A stretch of 64,000 bases of DNA from Owenia fusiformis. Taxonomy: Eukaryota > Annelida > Polychaeta > Sabellida > Oweniidae. Below are positions 56,536-64,000 of this stretch, piece by piece; position 1 is the stretch's first letter, and each line of letters starts with the position of its first letter. A program made the translations under genes and the position numbers. The stretch spans positions 9,148,842 to 9,212,841 of the forward strand of contig CAIIXF020000011.1 in NCBI GenBank assembly GCA_903813345.2, given 5' to 3'. The notes beneath the pieces were generated by a model that was not told where the DNA came from, made no database searches, and saw nothing but the letters and a program-made list of their open reading frames with translations.

Positions 56536-57042
56536 TGAGAAATTGAGGAATGCTGAAAATTTTCCTTAACATTTTTACTGGAACTCAAAAAGTAATGGAG
56601 TGATTTTGTTCATATTTGATATGTGAAGACCATAAGTATGGCACACTTTCTAATGAAAAAATGGCCACCATTTTATGTTTTTTACTATAACTTGAAAACT
56701 AGTGGAGCGATTTTGTTCATATTTGATATGTGAATACTCATGAGTCTTGCACTGCCTCATGAGTCTTGCACTGCCTCATGACACTTCAGGTAGTAGACGG
56801 TCATTTTAAAACCTGGCCGCCATTTTTACATTTTGTACTAAACTCGAAAAGTAGTGGAGCAATTTTGTTCATATTTGATATGTAAATACTTTAAGCATGG
56901 TACATTGTCTAATAACACGTTGGGGAGTAGTCCGCCATTTTGAAAAATTGGCCAGCATTTACATGCACGTGTGTGTGTGTGTAATTGTATGTGTCAGACT
57001 CAATTGAGGAATGCAGAAAATTTTCCAACATGCACCCCGAAG
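56536..57042 (+). repeat. GGCCATTTTG-containing repeat, array of ~110-150 bp units
   Basis: Three to four units with ACTCAAAAAGTAGTGGAGC, TTTGTTCATATTTGATATGTG and GGCCGCCATTTT, plus a short GT microsatellite near 56968. Partner of 5370-5640. It ends CCAACATGCACCCC at the border of the tandem duplication. Confidence 0.75.
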
Positions 57043-57354
57043 ATTAAGAATCATTTGAAGATGAGCCATTTGCTGGAAGACGAGGCACCAACTAGAAGAT
57101 AAACCAGCTGGAATATGAGCCACTTACCAGATTACAAGCCATCTGCTGAAAGTCAAGCCACTCATCTTAAGACAAGCGGCTCTCTGAAAGATGACCCATC
57201 CGCTGGAAGATGATCAACCTAGTCAAGATGATTTCACTGGAGATTTGCATTCCTTTCCTCCACTGTTATGGAAGTGTCTTGATCACTGAAGCCTTGTTGA
57301 AAAATTGAAAATTGAAACCATTGCAAAACTTTTCCTATTTTGTATGTACTTTCA

Positions 57355-57539
57355 GATGCACTCCTCTTCCCCTGAAGATAAGTTTCTGTCCTTTCCTACG
57401 AGTTTATGAGAGTAACTTCAATATGCACCAACTGCCTGCAACACCTGTATCTACATAGGATATTGTTATTCTGGTGATATCTGTGTTACTGAAGAAGCGT
57501 TGCCCGGGATGGAAGATTATCTCTAGGATGTGGGGTTCA
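57355..57539 (+). ncRNA. exon-like block with conserved splice signals, copy 1
   Basis: Preceded by TTGTATGTACTTTCAG and followed by GTAAGTACAG. Equivalent blocks at 61508-61691 and 62214-62395 keep both splice sites although the body has diverged with indels and stops. A noncoding exon is the simplest reading; no transcript evidence is available. Confidence 0.35.
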
Positions 57540-57779
57540 AGTAAGTACAGTATTTTTATTTCCTAATGTACAATATTTCTTCCAGATTTACCTTTAGCTT
57601 GGAGGTGATCAGCCCACTAGCACCCGAGCCACACAGTGGAAGCCACACAGTGGAAGCCACACACTGCAAGACTAGTCACCCATTGGAAAGCCAAGTTCCC
57701 AGTTGAAGATGATCTATCTGGTGGAAGATGGCAACCTTGAAGATGATCCAACTGCTAGAAGATGATCCATCCACTGAAA

Positions 57780-58615
57780 GATAATTCAACCGCTGGAAGA
57801 TAATTCACCCACTGGAAGATGAGCAACCCACTGGAAGATGAGCAACTCACTGGAAGATGAGCAACTCACTGGAAGATGAACAACCCACTGGAAGATGAAC
57901 AACCGACTGGAAAATGAACAACCGAATGGAAGATGAACAACCGACTGTAAGATGAACAACCCACTGGAAGATGAACAACCCACTGGAAGAGATGAACAAC
58001 CCACTGGAAGAAGAACAACCCACTGGAGGAAGAGCAACCAACTGGAACAAGAGCAACCAACTGGAACAAGAGAAACCAACTGGAACAAGAGCAACCAACT
58101 GAAAGAAGAGCAACCAACTGGAAGAAGAGCAACCAACTGGAAGAAGAGCTACCAACTGAAAGATGAGCAACCCACTGGAAGAAAATTCACCCGCTGGAAG
58201 ATGAGCAACCCGCTGGAAGATGAGCAACCCGCTGGAAGATGAGCAACCCGCTGGAAGATGAGCAACCCGCTGGAAAATGAGCAACTAGCTGGAAGATGAG
58301 CAACTCACTGGAAGATGAGCAACTCACTGGAAGATGAGCAACTCACTGGAAGATGAGCAACTCACTGGAAGATGAGCAACTCACTGGAAGATGAGCAACT
58401 CACTGGAAGATGAGCAACCCACTGGAAGATGAACAACCCACTGCTGGAAAATGAGTAACCTGCTGGAAGATGATCCACCTGGAAGATAAGCCACCAGCAG
58501 GAAGATAAGCCACCCGCTAGAAGATAAGCCACCCGCTAGAAGATGACCAATTCCCTGGAAGAGGAGCCACCAACTGGAAGATAAGCAGTGAGCTGGAAGA
58601 TGAGTCACCTCCTTG
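57780..58615 (+). repeat. 19 bp minisatellite AGATGAGCAACTCACTGGA, copy 1
   Basis: About 44 units of 19 bp, with variants (AGATGAACAACCCACTGGA, AGAAGAGCAACCAACTGGA). Because 19 is not a multiple of 3 and few units contain stops, all minus-strand frames stay open over long distances (LLIFQ.VAHLPVGCSSS). These are not genes. Confidence 0.92.
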
Positions 58616-59160
58616 AATCCACTCCCTAAAGATGAGCTTCATCACGATGTTCCTGTCACCTAAGTTAAGTAAACTTGTTGAGTTATCTTAGTCATTCCAT
58701 ATGGGGTCATCTGCCAGCTAGACATGTTTTCCATCTATGGTTTTCTATGGTTTTTAGGAGCGGCGGATTCTTCTGGTTTAGTGGGACACCTTCCATTTTG
58801 ATTGAACCAGTGGATTTTGTTGGCCAACCCATTATTCTGGAGTGAAGGAACCTGGAATCTGCTATGAGGCTGGATTGCTAAACATGTCTTAACACGAGAT
58901 CAAGTGTTGGGAGGCCTTCCATTGTTCATGTTTTATGTTGTCCCGATTGATTTTGAGGAATATCTAAGAATGGCATTGTTGAGCATGGGTCATTCTGATC
59001 CATTGCATTGAGAGCTCTGGTTTACTCTGTCATACCGTTTGATGTTCCTCGTAGTACCTCCACTGTGATTCTGATGATCAGTGTCTATCAACCTCTGGAT
59101 GCATGGGTTTCAGGTATCGATTCCTTGTAAGTCCCGACCAACAGTTTCCATGTTGGATTC

Positions 59161-59514
59161 TTATTGTTGAGCTTGGTTCTTTGTTTCGCCTATATTCTGA
59201 TGGCTGGCGAAAACATTCTTTACTTGTGAGTGAAAATGGTGGGTCTTGCACCCACCAGGAGGAGGTATTCTGAATTTTCTTTCTTCAATGCATGCTGTGG
59301 TGCCGGCATGCATTGGGTCGTTCTGGAGGGGTATTGTCGATCTCTGGTGAAGGTCCAATCATTTTTACTTACTTGTATTGTAATGTTAGTAGTTGGCTAT
59401 GACGGATATAGTGTGATCCAGAGATCTTGTGAGGACGCAGCAAGATTCCACGTGGATCTGTACGGAATGGCCTTGGGGTTGATACATGTTACCTTGCACT
59501 CTTTAGGTAGGTAG
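59161..59514 (+). other. open frames in the duplicated unit, unrecognised
   Basis: A + strand frame of 94 codons (59230-59514) contains VVGYDGYSVIQRS and FHVDLYGMALGLIHVTL. The first half is duplicated at 63861 onward. It ends beside a donor-like GTAGGTAGAC. No family recognised. Confidence 0.25.
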
Positions 59515-60687
59515 ACATTGCTTATCAGTGTTACAGTAAAGATACTATTGGGAATTGATAGTGGTATGGTCTTGTATCTCATCTTTTTAATGTGATGTAT
59601 CCTAATTATGCATGGCCGAGGATGTCATTCTTGTTATTCTTCTTAATCTCTCTGGACAGCATTCGGCATGAGCGAGGGGACGGTCACCCATTGTTTGATC
59701 TTTTGTTAAGGTGTGTTGGCCTGAAAGCTTCCTAACAGATTCTATGTTCTGACATGAAAGAATAATGGAATCCACCTGGTTTATATCAAAATGGAAGAAA
59801 TGTGTGCCATATTTGGAAAATATTGTCTTCATATTTATTTTTTGTAAACTCATTTTCACCTGAGACTTAACATACCTTAGTATGTTAATCTCAGTTTTCG
59901 ACTTCCATTCTCTTTTTGGTGCCAGTTGGTAGATGATCTTCACTTTCATCATTTTTCAATTTAACTTGTTTTTTTCTTGTTCCAAGGTCAGTGTAAATGC
60001 GACCGTATTTTGGTCCAAAAAGCAATCAACCGTCTAGGTATTTATGATCTAGACTCTGATTGACAAAGGTGACTTGTTCAGATTTTTAAGGTTATTTTTT
60101 GCAATTAATGATAATCCCTTGCATGCTTTGGAGTCAAGGTAGTCAATTAAACCATTTTCTCAATGTAGGTGTTGTGAAGAAGATAAAAGACTACTAATGT
60201 TCTGGACTACAACTACTACTGTTTCATGCAGAAGTTACTCATATATGAATTTTCTCCTTGCACAGAATCACACGTCCACCAGAAGAATGAGCTTGGTAGC
60301 AGCCACACAGGGAACAAAGTGCTGGAAGCAATATTTTATTACTTAGTTAAGATATATTTCTACCTTACTCCACCCCTCCCATTCTGTTCGATTTTAATTT
60401 GGACAATTTATGTAAATTGTAATATTAAGTTTAACGAGTATTACAGCATATTTTTTGTATTTCCAGCAAAGCAGGTTCTTGGGTGCAACACAGGGAACAA
60501 TGGTTCTGTTTGCATGTGTTTGGTAATTTTCATTCTGAGACTTATACCAACAAAATATTTCTAGTTCTATCAATTTGGTCTTGATCATTTGAATATTATA
60601 ATGCTAGCTTTTAAAGCAACAATTTGACCATTAATTCAGTAATGCTATGATTTTTGTTTATAGTTTTTAATCAACTGTACTTACTGG
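59515..60687. other. unassigned interval between duplicated units
   Basis: CACACAGGGAACAA occurs at about 60304 and 60489 in two similar short blocks preceded by acceptor-like tracts (TTGCACAG, TTTCCAG). No known gene. Confidence 0.35.
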
Positions 60688-60961
60688 GCAATGATTTGAC
60701 TTTTATGTCACTACAGAAGTGTTGACATATTGTTATATTCTCAAACTGTTGAGTGGACGAAACTTCTTGATGGCAGTAATCAGTTAGTGTTCGGCTTACT
60801 GGAACTAAATGCATCTTTAACACATGGCCAGTGGTGACATTTTGCATGTTCATGCATTCTCTTAAAAGTAATATGTAAATGTACTCATATCTGAAAATGG
60901 CCATTTCAGTGAGATGGGTATATTTACTCATTTCTTTTAAGGAAAAAAGTCAAATCATTGC
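60688..60961. mobile_element. 274 bp MITE with GCAATGATTTGACTTTT ends
   Basis: Perfect 17 bp inverted ends (60688-60704, 60945-60961). It encloses a short copy of the GTGGTGACA family (60704-60870: GTTGACATATTGTTAT and GGTGACATTTTGCATG). Confidence 0.75.
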
Positions 60962-61185
60962 TGACTTTTTTCCTTTTTTTAGTACTTTCAGGTCATAACA
61001 ATTTCTACCCTGGTTGTGATGTTTTGGAGTGGATCAATGATTTGGGTCAGCTGTTTGCAGTGTTTGTATCTACAAAGCATGTTGCTATTGCTTGTACTAA
61101 TAGGTGTCTGCAACTAAAGAAACAACAGGAACGTTACACCCACGTGGACGAGGGTAGCTATAGTGTAGAGCAAATGTGGAGATAA
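60958..61185 (+). CDS. possible terminal exon, unrecognised
   Basis: After TTTTTAGTACTTTCAG (ending 60991) an open frame reads FYPGCDVLEWINDLGQLF, AVFVSTKHVAIACTN and ERYTHVDEGSYSVEQMW, to a stop at 61183-61185. Composition looks protein-like and an acceptor is present, but I recognise no family and no upstream exon. It may be chance or a decayed exon. Confidence 0.25.
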   Translation: MLTFFLFLVLSGHNNFYPGCDVLEWINDLGQLFAVFVSTKHVAIACTNRCLQLKKQQERYTHVDEGSYSVEQMWR

Positions 61186-61507
61186 TGTGTATGTTGGCTT
61201 TACATATCAAAAAATAAATAAAACTATTCATTATATTGGTCTTGTGGGTGGGGGCAATTCAATATTCAAAAACATAATTTTAATTCATGTTCTACAGAGA
61301 TACTTCTGTTCAGGCAGTTAGTTGATTTGATGATGTAAATCTTGAGCCGGGAGGTGTACAAGGCCAAGAGATATTTACTAGGATCAATAAAAGGAATGCC
61401 TTACATTCCCTCCTCCGCCTGTTAAGTGGCTCGATCATTTTGGCATTGTAACTACAAATCAAAATTTAAAAAATTGCTGACTTCATATTTTACAGGTACT
61501 TACAGAT

Positions 61508-61691
61508 GCACTTCTCTTACCCTGGAGGTAGAAACGTCTACCCTTTGTGAGATGGTTCAAAGCGTAACTACAATAAGGACCTTGTGTCTGTAGCACCTGT
61601 ACCTACATAAAATGTTGTTATTCTGGTGATGTCATTGTGCGACTGCAGTAGCTTTGTTCAAGATGAGAAAAGTGTCTAGGATCCTGCTCAA
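61508..61691 (+). ncRNA. exon-like block, copy 2
   Basis: Acceptor TACAGGTACTTACAG, donor GTAAGTACAG. Diverged relative of 57355-57539 (ATGCACTTCTCTTACCC, TGTTATTCTGGTGAT). Followed by its own second block from 61733 with decayed 19 bp units. Confidence 0.33.
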
Positions 61692-62213
61692 GTAAGTACA
61701 GAAGTTTTATTTCCAAATTTAGAGTATTTCAGATTTGCCTTTAGCATGGGGGTGATCAGCCCACTAGAATCTAAGCCACAAACTGGAAGCCAAGTAACCA
61801 ACTGGAACAGAAAATGCCGTCTGGAAGATTATCCATCCTCTGGAAGAGGAACCACCCTCAAAAAGATAAAAAATCATTTGAAGACCAGCCATCCACTGGA
61901 AGATGAGGCACCCACTAGAATATTAGCCAGCTCCTGGAATACGAGCATTCTACCAGATTACAAGCCATCTGCTGAAAGTCAAGCCACTCATCTGAAGACA
62001 AGCTACTCCCTGAAAGATGACCCATCAGCTGGAAGATGATCCACCTGGTGGAAGATGATCCACCTGGTGGAAGATGATCAACCTACTGAAAGATGATCTC
62101 ACTGGAGATTCGTATTCCGTCCTCCACCTGTTATTAAAGTGTCTTGATCACTGAAACCTTGTTGAAAATTGAAACCACTGCTAAGCTTTTCCTATTTTGT
62201 ATGTACTTTCAGA

Positions 62214-62395
62214 TGCACTCCTCTTCCCCTGAAGATAAGCTTCTGTTTTTCCGAGGAGTTTATGAGAGGAACTACAATATACACCATCTGCCTGCAGCGT
62301 CTGCATCTTCATAGGATATTGTTATTCTGGTGATATCTGTTGCTGAAGAAGCACTGTCTGTGATGGAAGATATATCTCTAGGATGTGGGGTTCAA
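62214..62395 (+). ncRNA. exon-like block, copy 3
   Basis: TTGTATGTACTTTCAG acceptor and GTAAGTACAG donor, as in copy 1; several small indels shift any frame. Confidence 0.35.
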
Positions 62396-62659
62396 GTAAG
62401 TACAGTATTTTTATTTCCTAATGTACAATATTTCTTCCAGATTTACCTTTAGCTTGGAGGTGATCAGCCCACTAGCACCTGAGCCACACACTGGAAGCCA
62501 CACACTGCAAGCCACACACTTCAAGACAAGTCACCCATTGGAAAGCCAAGTTCCCAGTTGAAGATGTTCTATCTGGTGGAAAATGGCAACCTTGAAGATG
62601 ATCAAACTGCTAGAAGATGATCCAACCACTGGAAGATGATCCACCAGATGGAAGATAAT

Positions 62660-63235
62660 TCACCCGCTGGAAGATGAGCAACTCACTGGAAGAAGAGCAA
62701 CTCACTGGAAGATGAGCAACTCACTGGAAGATGGGCAACTCACTGGAAGATGAGCAACTCACTGGAAGATGAGCAACTCACTGGAAGATGAGCAACCCAC
62801 TGGAAGATGAACAACCCACTGGAAGAGGAGCAACCCACTGGAAGATGAGCAACTCACTGGAAGATGAGCAACTCACTGGAAGAGGAGCAACTCACTGGAA
62901 GAGGATCAACTCACTAGAAGAGGAGCAACTCACTGGAAGAGGAGCAACTCACTAGAAGAGGAGCAACTCACTGGAAGATGAGCAACTCACTGGAAGATGA
63001 GCAACTCACTGGAAGATGAACAACCCACTGTAAGAGGAGCAACTCGCTGGAAGAGGAGCAACTCGCTGGAAGAGGAGCAACTCGCTGGAAGGGGAGCAAC
63101 TCGCTGGAAGAGGAGCAACTCGCTGGAAGATAAGCCACCCGTTGGAAGATAAGCCACCCGTTGGGCGCTGGAAGATGAGCAATCCCATGGAAGAGGAGCC
63201 ACCCACTGGAAGAGGAGCCATCCACTGGAAGATGA
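62660..63235 (+). repeat. 19 bp minisatellite, copy 2
   Basis: About 30 units, shorter than in copy 1 and with more AGAGGAGCAACTCGCTGGA variants. The arrays therefore changed length after the duplication. Confidence 0.92.
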
Positions 63236-64000
63236 GTCACCTCCTTGAATCCACTACCTAAAGATGAGCTTCATCACGATGTTCCTGTCACCTAAGTTAA
63301 GTAAACTTGTTGAGTTATCTTAGTCATTCCATATGGGGTCATCTGCCAGCTAGACATGTTTTCCATCTATGGTTTTCTATGGTTTTTAGGAGCGGCGGAC
63401 TCTCTGGTTTAGTGGGACACCTTCCATTTTGATTGAACCAGTGGATTTTGTTGGCCAACCCATTATTCTGGAGTGAAGGAACCTGGAATCTGCTATGAGG
63501 CTGGATTGCTAAACATGTCTTAACACGAGATCAAGTGTTGGGAGGCCTTCCATTGTTCATGTTTTATGTTGTCCCGATTGATTTTGAGGAATATCTAAAA
63601 ATGGCATTGTTGAGCATGGGTCATTCTGATCCATTGCATTGAGAGCTCTGGTTTACTCTGTCATACCGTTTGATGTTCCTCGTAGTACCTCCACTGTGAT
63701 TCTGATGATCAGTGTCTATCAATCTCTGGATGCGTGGGTTTCAGGTATCGATTCCTTGTAAGTCCCGACCAACAGTTTCCATGTTGGATTCTTATTGTTG
63801 AGCTTGGTTCTTTGTTTCGCCTATATTCTGATGGCTGGCGAAAACATTCTTTACTTGTGAGTGAAAATGGTGGGTCTTGCACCCACCAGGAGGAGGTATT
63901 CTGAATTTTCTTTCTTCAATGCATGCTGTGGTGCCGGCATGCATTGGGTCGTTCTGGAGGGGTATTGTCGATCTCTGGTGAAGGTCCAATCATTTTTACT

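Larger units (their letters stand above)
57043..59369 (+). repeat. tandemly duplicated noncoding unit, copy 1
   Basis: Matches 61863-64000 almost base for base outside the minisatellite, at an offset of 4820 bases at the start and 4631 at the end. Contains an exon-like block (57355-57539), a second block starting 57586, and a 19 bp minisatellite. Confidence 0.92.
61863..64000 (+). repeat. tandemly duplicated noncoding unit, copy 2 (runs off the window)
   Basis: Counterpart of 57043-59369. The right border is not reached. Outside the minisatellite the copies differ at only a few positions per hundred bases; 63262-63980 is nearly identical to 58630-59349. Confidence 0.92.

Noticed and set aside
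57786-58608. Minus-strand ORFs of 75-145 codons with LPVGCSSS repeats
   Set aside because: By-products of the 19 bp minisatellite; all three frames are open and the register changes freely between copies.

Overview
The window is eukaryotic, from an animal nuclear genome, AT-rich and dominated by repeats. It holds one clearly recognisable host gene on the + strand: a 10-exon katanin p60 (KATNA1/KATNAL1 type) microtubule-severing AAA ATPase at 1203-12407, coding for 510 residues. Every inferred intron is GT-AG. The very high density of small DNA transposons, the CCGTCC-type repeats and the AAGGTCA-rich tandem repeats resemble marine invertebrate genomes (hemichordate, echinoderm, lancelet or mollusc). 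The sequence alone does not let me choose among these.

Layout. 1-213: a complete small inverted-repeat element. 1203-12407: katanin, with introns carrying an hAT-like MITE (intron 1), a satellite-like array (intron 2), a long hairpin element holding another insertion (intron 3) and a MITE (intron 5). 12.7-17.4 kb: small hairpin repeats and two adjacent copies of an ~850 bp near-perfect palindrome. 18.38-22.50 kb: a 4.1 kb element with ~290 bp terminal inverted repeats (TIRs), a 5 bp target-site duplication (TSD) and an exon-like start inside both TIRs. 23-26 kb: mostly unassigned. 26.35-31.25 kb: a 4.9 kb foldback element whose arms are tandem ~360 bp units, enclosing a 5'-truncated LINE. 31.6-32.6 kb: a decayed Tc1/mariner element. 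32.9-37.8 kb: a 4.9 kb block between two identical 90 bp direct repeats, filled with nested TA-flanked elements. 38.4-44.1 kb: a 7-bp-TSD element, an hAT-like MITE, and a minisatellite cut by insertions. 44.1-49.5 kb: several tandem arrays sharing a GCCATTTTG core, plus a TTAA-flanked MITE family. 49.7-57.0 kb: a degenerate ACCGA-rich repeat broken by three insertions, two of which are foldback elements built from short tandem repeats with 9 bp TSDs. 57.0-64.0 kb: a tandem duplication (about 4.6-4.8 kb spacing) of a noncoding unit with conserved splice signals and a 19 bp minisatellite.

Only katanin is a confident protein-coding host gene; the rest is transposon-derived or unassigned. The most useful aspect of the window is that several insertions can be proved internally, because perfect TSDs and related unoccupied copies of the same target lie nearby. 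No retroviral, LTR or Polinton-type coding sequence was recognised.
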